Below are positions 40,616 through 49,029 of a stretch of 54,461 nucleotides of DNA, in pieces; position 1 is the first letter of the stretch; every line of letters starts with the position of its first letter. The notes beneath the pieces were generated by a model, which saw nothing but the letters and a program-made list of their open reading frames with translations, was not told the DNA's origin and did not search any database. The stretch is from Planotetraspora thailandica (GTDB lineage Bacteria > Actinomycetota > Actinomycetes > Streptosporangiales > Streptosporangiaceae), in assembly GCF_016863335.1 (NCBI RefSeq), contig NZ_BOOR01000068.1:1-54461 (forward strand), written 5' to 3'. The translations under genes were made by a program, and so were the position numbers.

Positions 40616-41461
40616 TTATGCCGATACGGGGTCGGACGCGGGATTGCTCCCAGCCACTGCCGTACGGCCGCGCAGCACCGAGCCGATGAAGGCCACACCG
40701 AAGGCGAGCCCGACGAACAACGCGATCGACGCACCCGCGGCGATGTTCCACTGCGTGGAGACACCGACCCCGGCGAGCGCGCACACGACGCCGACCACGG
40801 CCGCGATCGGGAACAACAACGCCAGCCGGTCGGTGATCAGGCGGGCGGTCGCGGCCGGGCCCACGATGAGCGCGACCGTGAGGATCGCTCCCAGCGCCGG
40901 CACCGTGGCCACCACGGTCACCTCGATGACCGCCAGGAGCACGAAGTCGAGCACGGCCCTCGGCAGCCCCACCGCCGAGGCCCCGACCGGGTCGAAGGCC
41001 ACCAGCAGCAGTTCCTTGCCCAGCGCGACCAGCACGAGCAGCACCACGGCGGCCACCACCGCAGTGATCACCAGGTCGGACGTGCTGACCGCGAGCACGT
41101 CACCCACGGTGTAGGCGGTGAGGTCCTTGCTGAAGCCGTCCTGCGCGGAGACCAGGACGACACCGAGGGCGAAACCCCCCGACAACGCGATCCCGGTCGC
41201 GGCCGTGAAGTCCTGCCCCCTGGCCCGCGAGAACACCACGACGGCCAGCACCACGAGCAGGCCGAACACCCCGCCGCCGAGGTACAGGTTGAGCCCCAGC
41301 AACGCGGCGACGACGATCCCGGGGAAGGTGCCGTGCGTGAGCGCCATCGTGAAGAACGGCAGCCGGCGCGCGATGACGAACACGCCCACCACGCCGCCGA
41401 GCACGCCGACCAGCGCCGCCTCGATCATGGCGCGCACGACGGTGGAGTCGAGCCAGCTCAC
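40616..41461 (-). CDS. znuB: Zinc/manganese ABC transporter permease 2
   Basis: A 281-residue ABC-3 family permease with eight or nine predicted spans (EAALVGVLGGVVGVFVIARRLPFFTMALTHGTFPG at the start, ALGAILTVALIVGPAATARLITDR near the end). It overlaps the first permease by 4 nt. Having two different permeases in one metal ABC operon implies a heterodimeric channel. Zinc is favoured over manganese by the Zur-type box before the operon. Confidence 0.9.
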   Translation of the reverse strand: MSWLDSTVVRAMIEAALVGVLGGVVGVFVIARRLPFFTMALTHGTFPGIVVAALLGLNLYLGGGVFGLLVVLAVVVFSRARGQDFTAATGIALSGGFALGVVLVSAQDGFSKDLTAYTVGDVLAVSTSDLVITAVVAAVVLLVLVALGKELLLVAFDPVGASAVGLPRAVLDFVLLAVIEVTVVATVPALGAILTVALIVGPAATARLITDRLALLFPIAAVVGVVCALAGVGVSTQWNIAAGASIALFVGLAFGVAFIGSVLRGRTAVAGSNPASDPVSA

Positions 41462-42360
41462 CGCGTCATCTCCAGTTCAGGCGTCTCCAGTTCGGGGGCG
41501 GTCAGCCGTACCCGGCCGAGCGCCACCCGCTTCCGTACGGCACCGGCCAGCGCGGCCAGGCCGTACAGCACGACGAGGACGAGCACGACGGTGCCGCCCG
41601 AGGCGAGGCGCAGGCCATGGTAGACGGAGGCCTCATAGCTGACGGCCAGCCCGAGCCAGCCTCCGAGTGCGCCGATGACGCACGCCACGGGCACGATCAC
41701 CACGAGCCGGTCGGACAGGGCGCGGGCCGCCGCGGCGGGCACGATCAGCAGCGCGATGACCAGGATCGTCCCTACGGCCTGCACCGCGGCGACGACCACC
41801 AGGGCGACGGCGACGTTCATGACCAGGTCGAGCAGGCCGACGCGGATGCCCGCCGCCGCCGCGCCCTCGGGGTCGAAGGTGCGCATCATGAGCGGTCGGC
41901 GCAAGACGGCCAGCAGACCGGCGACCAGCACGGTCACGACGGCCGTCTGAACGAGCTGCTCCTGGGTGACGGTGAGCACCCGGCCGAACAGGAACTGCGT
42001 GAGGTCGGAGGTGAAGGCGGTTCTGCGGGAGACGAGCACGACGCCGACCGCGAATAGCGTGGTCAGCACCATCGCGAGCGCGGCGTCCTCGCTGACCCGC
42101 CGCCGGTGGGCCAGGACGGTCAGCAGCACGGCGGTGAGCGCGCCGGCGACCAGGGCTCCCCAGAAGACGCCGTCCTCGTCGCCGAGCATGTAGCCGATGA
42201 CGACGCCGGGGAAGACGGTGTGGGTCAGAGCGTCGCTCACGAACGCCAGCCGGCGCAGCAGGACCAGCACGCCGACCGTGCCCGCGAGCATCCCCAGGAT
42301 CACCAGCTCGACCAGCGCACGCGCCATGAACGGCAGATGAAAGGGCTCGATCAGGCTCAT
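41458..42360 (-). CDS. znuB: Zinc/manganese ABC transporter permease 1
   Basis: A 300-residue ABC-3 permease (MARALVELVILGMLAGTVGVLVLLRRLAFVSDALTHTVFPG, AVGTILVIALLIVPAAAARALSDR). ATG 42360 overlaps the ATPase stop by 4 nt and its end overlaps permease 2 by 4 nt. The upstream open extension on this strand is not coding. Confidence 0.9.
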   Translation of the reverse strand: MSLIEPFHLPFMARALVELVILGMLAGTVGVLVLLRRLAFVSDALTHTVFPGVVIGYMLGDEDGVFWGALVAGALTAVLLTVLAHRRRVSEDAALAMVLTTLFAVGVVLVSRRTAFTSDLTQFLFGRVLTVTQEQLVQTAVVTVLVAGLLAVLRRPLMMRTFDPEGAAAAGIRVGLLDLVMNVAVALVVVAAVQAVGTILVIALLIVPAAAARALSDRLVVIVPVACVIGALGGWLGLAVSYEASVYHGLRLASGGTVVLVLVVLYGLAALAGAVRKRVALGRVRLTAPELETPELEMTR

Positions 42361-43127
42361 GTCTGGGTCACGATCACGCGGTCGCCGCGCAGCTCCAGCG
42401 CGTGCCCGCCGTACGTCGCGCGCAGGCGCTCCGGAGTCAGCACCGCCTCGGTCGGCCCGAAGCCGAACTGGTGGTGGTTGAGCAGGCAGACCTCGTCGCA
42501 CGCGAGGTGGGCGATGGAGAGGTCGTGGGTGCTGACGACCACCGCCGCGCCCTGCCGCTTGAGCACGGCGATCGCGTCGAGCAGGGCATGCTGGCTGACC
42601 GCGTCCACCCCGTTGAAGGGCTCGTCGAGCAGCAGCAGGCGCGGCTGGGCGGCGATCGCCCTGGCGAGCAGCACCCGCTGGCGCTGCCCGCCGGACAACG
42701 TGCCGAACCGGTGCCTGGCCCGCTCACTCAGCCCGACCTGCTCCAGCGCCTGTGCCACGGCGGTGCGGTCGGCGGCCGACGGGCGGCGCAGCCAGCCGAT
42801 CTTGCGGTAGCGGCCCATCATCACCACCTGCTCGACCGACACGGGGAAGTCGGGGTCGAGGGTGTCGGCCTGCGGCACGTAGGCCACGTCTCTGCGCGCC
42901 TGTGCGGGAGTGGTGCCGAGCACCTCGATCCTGCCGCGCACGACAGGCACGAGCCCGAGGATGGCCTTGATCAGTGTGGACTTGCCGGCGCCGTTGGGGC
43001 CGATCAGCGCCACGGCCTCACCGGAGGCCACGGTGCCGTCGAGCTCTTCGAGCACCGGTATATGCCCGTAGGCGACGCTGGCCTTGTCGAGGACCAGCGC
43101 CGCCGTACGGCTTTGCTGCTGCGTCAT
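42357..43127 (-). CDS. znuC: Zinc/manganese ABC transporter ATPase
   Basis: A 256-residue ABC ATPase: Walker A IGPNGAGKSTL, Q-loop VPQADTLDPDF, signature LSGGQRQRVLLARAIA, Walker B LLLLDEPFNGVD and switch His in VVSTHDLS. It overlaps both the binding-protein gene and permease 1 by 4 nt, so four genes are translated as one coupled unit. Confidence 0.95.
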   Translation of the reverse strand: MTQQQSRTAALVLDKASVAYGHIPVLEELDGTVASGEAVALIGPNGAGKSTLIKAILGLVPVVRGRIEVLGTTPAQARRDVAYVPQADTLDPDFPVSVEQVVMMGRYRKIGWLRRPSAADRTAVAQALEQVGLSERARHRFGTLSGGQRQRVLLARAIAAQPRLLLLDEPFNGVDAVSQHALLDAIAVLKRQGAAVVVSTHDLSIAHLACDEVCLLNHHQFGFGPTEAVLTPERLRATYGGHALELRGDRVIVTQT

Positions 43128-44086
43128 GTGGCGGAACCCTTGAGGGCGCTGACGATCGTGTCGGTGTTGTGCTCTTCCATCTGGAGGTAGGTCGCGCCCG
43201 CGGACCCCTCCGGTCCGAGAGTATCGCCGTACAAAGAGTCCTCTCCCGCCTCCACCTTCACTCCGGCCTCACGGCCGATGGCCTCGGCGGTCTTGGGCGG
43301 CAGGGACGACTCCGAGAAGATCGCGGGCACGCCGGTCGCCCTGATCTTGGCGACGAGATCGGCGATCTGCTTGGCGGACAACTCGGCCGAGGTGTCGAAG
43401 CTCGGGATGATCGAGCCGACGAAGGTCAGCTTGTAGCGGTCGATGTAGTAGCCGAACGCGTCGTGGTTGGTGACGAGCTTGCGCTGGTCGGCGGGGATCG
43501 CGTCGATCTTCCCGGTGATGTCGGCGTCGAGGGCGTCGAGCTTGGTGCTGTAGGCGCTGAGGTTGGCCTGATAGGCGGAGGCGTCCGCCGCGTCCGCGGT
43601 GGCGAAGGCCTTCTCGATGTTCGTCGCCATGATCTTGGCGTTCATCGGGTTGTGCCAGATGTGCGGGTCGCCCGCGGCCTCCTCATCGGAGCCGTTGCCC
43701 TGGCGGATCGACACTCCTTGGCTGGTGTCGACGATCGTGCCGCTGAAACCGGCGGCCGAGATGACCTGGTCGAGCCACCTCTCCAGGCCCACGCCGTTCT
43801 TGACCACGACGTCGGCCTCGGAGATCGCCTGAATGTCGGCCGGGGACGGCTCGTAGTCGTGCGGGTCGACGTTCGGCTTGAGGATCTGGGTGACCGAGAC
43901 CTTGTCGCCACCGATGTTGCGGGCGAAGTCGGCGACCTGCGTGGTGGTGGCGACGACCTTCAGGGGCGAACCGCCGGTGGAGGAGGTGCCGGACGATGCC
44001 GTCGGCGACGTTCCGGAGCCGCAGGCGGCGGCGAACATCACAACGAGGGCGGCGACCGGCAGGGATCGAGCAAGTGGGGAACGCAC
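43124..44086 (-). CDS. znuA: Zinc-binding lipoprotein of ABC transporter (ZnuA/AdcA type)
   Basis: A 320-residue cluster A-I metal-binding protein. The lipobox is FAAACGSG. Metal ligands are visible as His in NVDPHDYEP, His in DPHIWHNP and His in VTNHDAFGYY, with a C-terminal acidic ligand in the EDSLYGD region. There is no long His-rich loop. GTG 44086 starts the gene after a weak AGGA. A Zur-like palindrome overlaps the -35 of its promoter, so transcription should rise in zinc starvation. Confidence 0.92.
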   Translation of the reverse strand: MRSPLARSLPVAALVVMFAAACGSGTSPTASSGTSSTGGSPLKVVATTTQVADFARNIGGDKVSVTQILKPNVDPHDYEPSPADIQAISEADVVVKNGVGLERWLDQVISAAGFSGTIVDTSQGVSIRQGNGSDEEAAGDPHIWHNPMNAKIMATNIEKAFATADAADASAYQANLSAYSTKLDALDADITGKIDAIPADQRKLVTNHDAFGYYIDRYKLTFVGSIIPSFDTSAELSAKQIADLVAKIRATGVPAIFSESSLPPKTAEAIGREAGVKVEAGEDSLYGDTLGPEGSAGATYLQMEEHNTDTIVSALKGSAT

Positions 44087-44140
44087 GACGGTCCTGTTCG
44101 ATTCGATGTATTTGGGGATACTCCCGAATCGTGGACCAAA

Positions 44141-44155
44141 TGAAAATGATTGTCA
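44141..44155 (-). promoter_or_regulatory. Zur-type box overlapping znuA -35
   Basis: TGAAAATGATTGTCA is a 7-1-7 near-palindrome of the actinobacterial Zur pattern. On the minus strand it contains TTGACA (44156-44151), followed 17 nt later by CACGAT as a possible -10, so zinc-loaded Zur would cover the promoter. Confidence 0.7.
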
Positions 44156-44202
44156 ACTTCACTTGGGGGCGTGGCGCCCAGCCGGGCGCCACGCCCCGAT
44201 GG

Positions 44203-45324
44203 TCAGCGGAGGGTGCGCGTGGCCAGCACGGCGCGGGCGATGCCGGGGTCGTCGGAGAAGACGCCGTCGATGCCCTGGTCGTACAGCTTGTTCAGGTAGC
44301 CGGCCACGTCACCGGTCGCACCGGCATATGCCGGGCTCGCCGGGTCGCCGCGCCGGTAGTCCACCGGGAGCTGGGAGTTCTCCGGCCTGACCGTCCACGT
44401 GTGCACGTCCAGGTGGGCCCGGTGCGCGTCCCTGACCAGCGTCGTCGGGGCGAGCGTGCGCCCGTCCGCACCCGTCGGGATGATGCGGGTGGTCGCCACG
44501 CCCACGCCGTCGGCGTAGGACGCCACGTCCTTCAGACCCGCCGGCGTGACCATCTTGTCGTAGGTGAAGCCGTCGCCCGCGGCCACGTGGTCGTACGGCG
44601 CGCCGGACGCGTTGACCAGCTGGACGATGTGCAGCTTGGTCTTCTTGCTCAGCGCCCGGATGTTGGCGGTCTCGAACGACTGGATGAAGACCGGGTCGCT
44701 CTCCTTGCGCCAGCCGTGCCGGGCAAGAGCGGCGAGCAGCGGCTCCTCGAGCGACAGCCCGATGGAGTCGAAGTAGGTCGGGTGCTTGGTCTCCGGGTAG
44801 ACGCCCACGCCGTGGCGCTGTGCCAGCTCGATGACCTCGTCGAAGGTCGGGATCTGCGCCTGGCCGTTGAAGGCGGTGTTGTCCGGGCGCAGGTCGGGGA
44901 TGCGCTCCTTGGCCCGGAGAGTACGCAGCTCGGCGAGGGTGAAGTCCTCGGTGAACCATCCGGTCACCGCCACCCCGTCGATGGTCTTGGTGGTGCGTCG
45001 GCCCGCGAACTCGGGGTGGTCGGCCACGTCGGTGGTCCCCCCGATCTCGTTCTCGTGCCTGGCCACCAGGACGTGGTCCTTGGTGGAGACCAGGTCGGGC
45101 TCGATGTAGTCGGCGCCGAGGGCGATGGCCGTCTCATAGGCCGGCAGGGTGTGCTCGGGCCGCAGGGCGCTCGCGCCCCGGTGGCCGATCACGAGGGGCT
45201 CCCGCTCCCGCCTGTCGGCGGTCGCCGGTCCGGGCTGCATCAGCACAGCGGCCACCGTACCGCCCGCGAGGACGGCCAGAGCCCCGGCCACGAACTTACG
45301 GATCATGGTCATGCGCCGGACCAT
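44203..45324 (-). CDS. Secreted glycerophosphodiester phosphodiesterase
   Basis: A 373-residue GDPD-family enzyme with an N-terminal signal peptide (FVAGALAVLAGGTVAAVL, cleavage near ATA). The active site is the HRGASALRPEHTLPAYETAIALGADYIEPDL segment with catalytic His pair and metal ligands Glu and Asp, plus VLVARHENEIGGTTDV and YPETKHP. It hydrolyses glycerophosphodiesters to glycerol 3-phosphate and alcohol outside the cell, supplying phosphate or lipid head groups. ATG 45324 is used, ATG 45312 or 45306 are alternatives. Monocistronic, downstream of nothing and followed by the zinc operon region. Confidence 0.92.
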   Translation of the reverse strand: MVRRMTMIRKFVAGALAVLAGGTVAAVLMQPGPATADRREREPLVIGHRGASALRPEHTLPAYETAIALGADYIEPDLVSTKDHVLVARHENEIGGTTDVADHPEFAGRRTTKTIDGVAVTGWFTEDFTLAELRTLRAKERIPDLRPDNTAFNGQAQIPTFDEVIELAQRHGVGVYPETKHPTYFDSIGLSLEEPLLAALARHGWRKESDPVFIQSFETANIRALSKKTKLHIVQLVNASGAPYDHVAAGDGFTYDKMVTPAGLKDVASYADGVGVATTRIIPTGADGRTLAPTTLVRDAHRAHLDVHTWTVRPENSQLPVDYRRGDPASPAYAGATGDVAGYLNKLYDQGIDGVFSDDPGIARAVLATRTLR

Positions 45325-45401
45325 AAACGGCGTAAGCGTCCCCCATATGAAGCGCAGGTGCCTACAAAACGACGGCTCACCCAGTGTAATAACCTATTGA
45401 C

Positions 45402-45412
45402 ACAGTAGGAAA
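45402..45412. promoter_or_regulatory. ACAGTAGGAAA motif upstream of CanA-type gene
   Basis: Second copy of the 11-mer seen at 4466-4476. Here it is part of an imperfect mirrored element CCTA-N9-TAGG and overlaps a TTGACA. It lies 61 nt before the carbonic anhydrase start. Confidence 0.3.
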
Positions 45413-45472
45413 TAGGGCCGAAGGTGCAAGGGTCCACCCGGAGCACAGCGCCCGCGAAATGGGGAGGCCTCC

Positions 45473-45967
45473 ATGAGCGTCACCGACGACCTGCTCGCAA
45501 ACGCGGAGAACTACGCTGCCGCCTTCGACAAGGGCGACCTGCCGCTGCCTCCAGGCAAGAAGGTGGCGGTGGTGGCGTGCATGGACGCCCGGCTCAACGT
45601 CTACGGCCTGCTCGGCCTCAGCGAAGGCGACTCCCACGTCATCCGCAACGCCGGCGGGGTGGTCACCGCCGACGTACGCCGGAGCCTGGCCATCAGCCAG
45701 CGACTGCTCGGCACGCAGGAGGTCGTCCTGATCCACCACACCGACTGCGGCATGCTGACCTTCACCGACGACGACTTCAAGGCGTCGATCCAGGCCGAGA
45801 CCGGCATCAAGCCCGACTGGGCGGCGGAGGCGTTCGGCGACCCCGACGACGACGTGCGCCAGTCGGTGGCCAGGATCAAGGCCGACCCGTTCATCCCGCG
45901 CACCGGACACGTCCGGGGCTTCGTCTACGAGGTCGAGACCGGTCGCCTGCGCGAAGTGAAGAGCTGA
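45473..45967 (+). CDS. canA: Beta-carbonic anhydrase, CanA/Rv1284 type
   Basis: A 164-residue short beta-carbonic anhydrase that closely tracks Mycobacterium tuberculosis Rv1284: MSVTDDLLANAENYAAAF, VVACMDARLNVYGLLGL with zinc Cys and the Asp-Arg dyad, HVIRNAGGVVT, LAISQRLLGTQEVVLIHHTDCGMLTF with zinc His and Cys, and RGFVYEVETGRLREV. It interconverts CO2 and bicarbonate in the cytoplasm. ATG 45473 follows GGGGAGG. It is the second beta-carbonic anhydrase in the window after the SulP fusion, and the two share an upstream 11-mer. Confidence 0.95.
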   Translation: MSVTDDLLANAENYAAAFDKGDLPLPPGKKVAVVACMDARLNVYGLLGLSEGDSHVIRNAGGVVTADVRRSLAISQRLLGTQEVVLIHHTDCGMLTFTDDDFKASIQAETGIKPDWAAEAFGDPDDDVRQSVARIKADPFIPRTGHVRGFVYEVETGRLREVKS

Positions 45968-46048
45968 TCGCCCCCTGGCATGAACGCCGGTTCGCGGGGC
46001 AGTGGAGGGGGGCCCGCGAACCGGATTCACGACTTGGGGTGAGATCGA

Positions 46049-46516
46049 ATGGTCCTGCTAGGCCTATTGCTGATCGTGGTCGCGGCGGCGGCCATGATCG
46101 AGGTATCCGTCGCCGACACCACCACGACGGTCCCGATCGACGTCTGGGACCGCACCTTCAGCCTTTCCGGGCTCGAACTCTTCCTCGCCGGAGCGGTGAC
46201 GGCCGTGGTCTTCCTCGTCGGTCTCCTCATGGTCAGCGGGGGTATGCGCAGAAGCGCAGTGAAGCGCCGCCGGCTGCGCGAGGGCCGGCTGGCCGAGCGT
46301 GAGCGCGTCGCCAAGCTCGAAGCCGAAAAGCGCGACCTTGAGCGCCGCCTCGCCGACGAGCCGACCGCCGCGCCTACTACTGCGCCTACTAGTGCGCCGG
46401 TCCCCCGCGCCCGGGAGCACGAGAAGACGACCGGCAAGACGACCGACTCGGACACGACCCGGCCCACCGATCAGCTCGTGGCCGGCCGGCGCCCGTCCGG
46501 CGACCGCCCCGCCTGA
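46049..46516 (+). CDS. Small two-span membrane protein with charged coiled tail
   Basis: A 155-residue protein with two transmembrane spans (LLGLLLIVVAAAAMIEV and LFLAGAVTAVVFLVGLLMVSGGM), then an Arg/Glu-rich helical stretch (RRLREGRLAERERVAKLEAEKRDLERRL) and a disordered Thr/Pro/Ala tail. The layout is LapA-like (DUF1049), where a role in envelope assembly is assumed. It follows the carbonic anhydrase gene by 81 nt. Confidence 0.72.
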   Translation: MVLLGLLLIVVAAAAMIEVSVADTTTTVPIDVWDRTFSLSGLELFLAGAVTAVVFLVGLLMVSGGMRRSAVKRRRLREGRLAERERVAKLEAEKRDLERRLADEPTAAPTTAPTSAPVPRAREHEKTTGKTTDSDTTRPTDQLVAGRRPSGDRPA

Positions 46517-46569
46517 CCGAACTCCCCGCTGATCCCCCGCAGATCCCCGCCGATCCCTGCCGATCCCTG

Positions 46570-46605
46570 CCGATGCCCGGGAGCCCGCACGCTCCCGGGC
46601 ATCGG
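46570..46605. terminator. Strong bidirectional terminator, 15-bp perfect stem
   Basis: CCGATGCCCGGGAGC and its exact reverse complement enclose CCGCAC, between convergent genes. Just before it are degenerate tandem copies of CCGATCCCTG. Confidence 0.85.
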
Positions 46606-46616
46606 CGTCGCCGTGT

Positions 46617-47411
46617 TCAGACGGTTCTGGACAGCTGGGGCAACTCGGGAAGCTCGTCCGGGGGCGTGACCCGGCTCACCGAAAGTCCTGCCTCCTCCGC
46701 CAAGGCCGCGAACGTCACGGCATCCCGTACGGCGGCGCCACCCGCGTCGTTGTTGAAGTACACGTAGGCGTCCCCCGCGTCACCCACGACGTCGCCCAAG
46801 GGGTCGAGCCACTTCCGGAGCACCTTCTCCCCATAGCTCGGCCGCGGCCGGGCCGTACCCTCGTGGAATCGCAGGTACGCCCAGCCGGCGGTGCGCCACA
46901 GCGGGCTCTGCGCCTTGTTGCGCCTGTCGGCCCAGCACAGCGCGGCGCCCTGGTCCGCCATGATCTGCTGGATCTCGTCGGTCCACCACGACGGATGCCG
47001 TGGCTCAACGGCCACGCGGACCTTCTTCGGGAAGCACGCCAGGCAGTCCCTGAGCCGGCCGGCGTCGGCACGCATCGTCGGCGGAAGCTGCAGCAGGATC
47101 GGGCCGAGCTTGCGCCCGAGCCCCTCGGCCACGCCCATGAGCCGCGCGACCGGCTCCTGTGGATCCTTCAGCCGCTTGATGTGCGTGAGGAAACGACTGG
47201 CCTTGACCGCCATGACGAAGTCGTCCGGCGTGCGTTCCCGCCACGACTCGAACGTCTCCTTCGAGGGCAGCCGGTAGAACGCGTTGTTGTTCTCCAAGGT
47301 GGCGTAGGCCTGGCAGTACCTCTCCAGCCAGAGCCGCTGTGGCACCCCGGCGTAGATCTCGTCCCGCCAGTCGCCGTACTGCCACCCCGATGTTCCGACA
47401 TATATCGGCAT
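46617..47411 (-). CDS. DUF72 (YecE-like) protein
   Basis: A 264-residue TIM-barrel-like DUF72 protein: MPIYVGTSGWQYGDWRDEIYAG, LERYCQAYATLENNNAFYRLPS, FVMAVKASRFLTHIKRL, GPILLQLPPTMRADAGRL, AVEPRHPSWW and AYVYFNNDAGGAAV. The activity of the family is unknown; a polyphosphate or nucleic-acid related hydrolase has been speculated. ATG 47411 with a GGGGG tract upstream marks the conserved N-terminus; a longer frame to 47438 adds nothing conserved. Confidence 0.9.
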   Translation of the reverse strand: MPIYVGTSGWQYGDWRDEIYAGVPQRLWLERYCQAYATLENNNAFYRLPSKETFESWRERTPDDFVMAVKASRFLTHIKRLKDPQEPVARLMGVAEGLGRKLGPILLQLPPTMRADAGRLRDCLACFPKKVRVAVEPRHPSWWTDEIQQIMADQGAALCWADRRNKAQSPLWRTAGWAYLRFHEGTARPRPSYGEKVLRKWLDPLGDVVGDAGDAYVYFNNDAGGAAVRDAVTFAALAEEAGLSVSRVTPPDELPELPQLSRTV

Positions 47412-47507
47412 ATGACCCCCGTACCCCAGGAGCGGCATACATGCCGGGATGGTGGGCAGGCGGGCAAAGAGAGTCCTTTACGAGAAGGCGCGTGAAAGGA
47501 GCGCAAG

Positions 47508-48053
47508 ATGTTGCAGGGCAAGACGATCGCGTTTCTGGTCGCCCCAGAGGGCGTCGAGCAGGTCGAGCTCACCGAGCCCTGGCGGGCGGTGGAGCAGGCC
47601 GGCGGCACTCCGCGGCTGGTTTCCACCCAGCCGGGCCGCATCCAGGCGTTCGACCACCTGGACAAGGCCGACACGTTCGCGGTGGACACCACCGTCGGCG
47701 ACGTGTCCGCCGCCGACTTCGACGGGCTCCTCCTACCCGGAGGCGTGGCCAATCCGGACATCCTTCGCACCGTTCCGAAGGCCGTCCAGTTCGCCAGGGA
47801 CTTCTTCGACGCGGGCAAGCCGGTGTCGGCCATCTGCCACGGGCCGTGGACGCTCATCGAGGCGGACGTCGTGCGCGGCCGCTCGCTCACCTCGTGGCCC
47901 AGCCTGCAGACCGACCTGCGCAACGCCGGCGCCGAGTGGGCCGACCAGGAGGTCATGATCTGCACGGCGGGCCCGAACACCCTCGTGACCAGTCGCAAGC
48001 CCGACGACCTGAAGGCGTTCTGCCAGGCCGCGATCGACGCCTTCGGCGGCTGA
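47508..48053 (+). CDS. PfpI/DJ-1 family protein
   Basis: A 181-residue class I glutamine-amidotransferase-like protein of the PfpI/YhbO type: KTIAFLVAPEGVEQVELTEPWRAVEQAGG, FDGLLLPGGVANPDILR and the nucleophile elbow PVSAICHGPWTLIEADVV with catalytic Cys-His. Members are reported as glyoxalase III/deglycase or stress chaperones. ATG 47508 follows AAAGGAG. Monocistronic. Confidence 0.92.
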   Translation: MLQGKTIAFLVAPEGVEQVELTEPWRAVEQAGGTPRLVSTQPGRIQAFDHLDKADTFAVDTTVGDVSAADFDGLLLPGGVANPDILRTVPKAVQFARDFFDAGKPVSAICHGPWTLIEADVVRGRSLTSWPSLQTDLRNAGAEWADQEVMICTAGPNTLVTSRKPDDLKAFCQAAIDAFGG

Positions 48054-48137
48054 TCGGGCATACGCCTACCCGGCCTGGAACGATCTCTGCCATGCTTTTG
48101 GCACGACAGAGCACGAAAGAGCGTGGGGAACAACAGC

Positions 48138-49016
48138 ATGACCGAGGTGTTCACGCTCGGTGAGGCGCTCGGCGTCATATCGGCCGACAGGATCCGGCAC
48201 GACATGACCGCCCGCCTCGACGTCGAGGGCCCGGAGCTGACGGTGGCGGTGGGCCTGGCCCGGCTCGGGCACACCGTCTCCTGGCTCGGCCGGGTCAGCA
48301 TCGACGAGCTGGGAGTGCGCACGCTCACCGTGCTGCGCGGCGAGGGCGTGGACGTCTCCCATGCGCGGGTCGACGAGACCGCCCCCACCGGCATCGTGAT
48401 GCGCCAGCGGCGGATCGGCCGCTCGTTGCACGCGGTCCACTACCAGAACGGCTCGGCGGGCTCACGCCTGTCCACGGGCGACGTGCCCGCCGAGGCCGTG
48501 CAGGCGGCCAGGATCCTCCACGTCACCGGCATCACGCTGGCGCTCAGCGGATACGCCTGGAGTGCCGTCCATCACGCCGTCAAGCTGGCGCGGGACGCGG
48601 GCGTGCTCGTGTCGGTCGACGTCAACCACCGTGCGCACCTGTGGGAGAGCTCCGACGAGGCCAGGAATGCGTTGTCTGAGCTGGCGTCCTCCGCCGACAT
48701 CCTCTTCGCCAACCAGGACGAGCTGCCGCTGGTCGACTCGGCGCTCGCGGGCGTCTCGGAACTCATCGTGACCCGGGGCGCGAAGGGCGCGAGCGCGACG
48801 GTCGACGGGCTGCGCTACGACACCCAGGCGGCCCCGGTGACCTCGGTCGACGCGACCGGCGTCGGCGGCGCCTTCGTGGCCGGCTATCTCAGCGCGCTGC
48901 TGGACGGCCTCCACCCGTCCGACCGGCTCAAGCGGGGCATCTCGCTGGCCGCGTTCGCCGTGGCCGGCCCGAGCTCGTGGCAGGGCCTGCCTACCCGGGG
49001 CGAACTGCCCCCGTGA
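48138..49016 (+). CDS. Degenerate PfkB-fold protein, probable pseudokinase
   Basis: A 292-residue ribokinase-fold protein closest in this window to the DgoK-like kinase (shared GLARLGHTVSWLGRVS, ILHVTGITLALS, VSVDVNHRAHLWES, AVAGPSSWQGLPTRGEL). Two functional sites are changed. At residues 240-246 the GAGDAF motif reads GVGGAF, with the catalytic Asp replaced by Gly at residue 244. The N-terminal AGAESNVA substrate motif reads EGPELTVA. Reading frame and codon bias are intact, so it is expressed and possibly a non-catalytic sugar sensor. ATG 48138 has GGGGA 8 nt upstream; GTG 48123 is an alternative. Confidence 0.82.
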   Translation: MTEVFTLGEALGVISADRIRHDMTARLDVEGPELTVAVGLARLGHTVSWLGRVSIDELGVRTLTVLRGEGVDVSHARVDETAPTGIVMRQRRIGRSLHAVHYQNGSAGSRLSTGDVPAEAVQAARILHVTGITLALSGYAWSAVHHAVKLARDAGVLVSVDVNHRAHLWESSDEARNALSELASSADILFANQDELPLVDSALAGVSELIVTRGAKGASATVDGLRYDTQAAPVTSVDATGVGGAFVAGYLSALLDGLHPSDRLKRGISLAAFAVAGPSSWQGLPTRGELPP

Positions 49017-49029
49017 TCAGGCACGTGAT

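Noticed and set aside
46525-46575. Tandem CCGATCCCTG-like units
   Set aside because: Only about four imperfect copies directly before a terminator hairpin; no function is supported.
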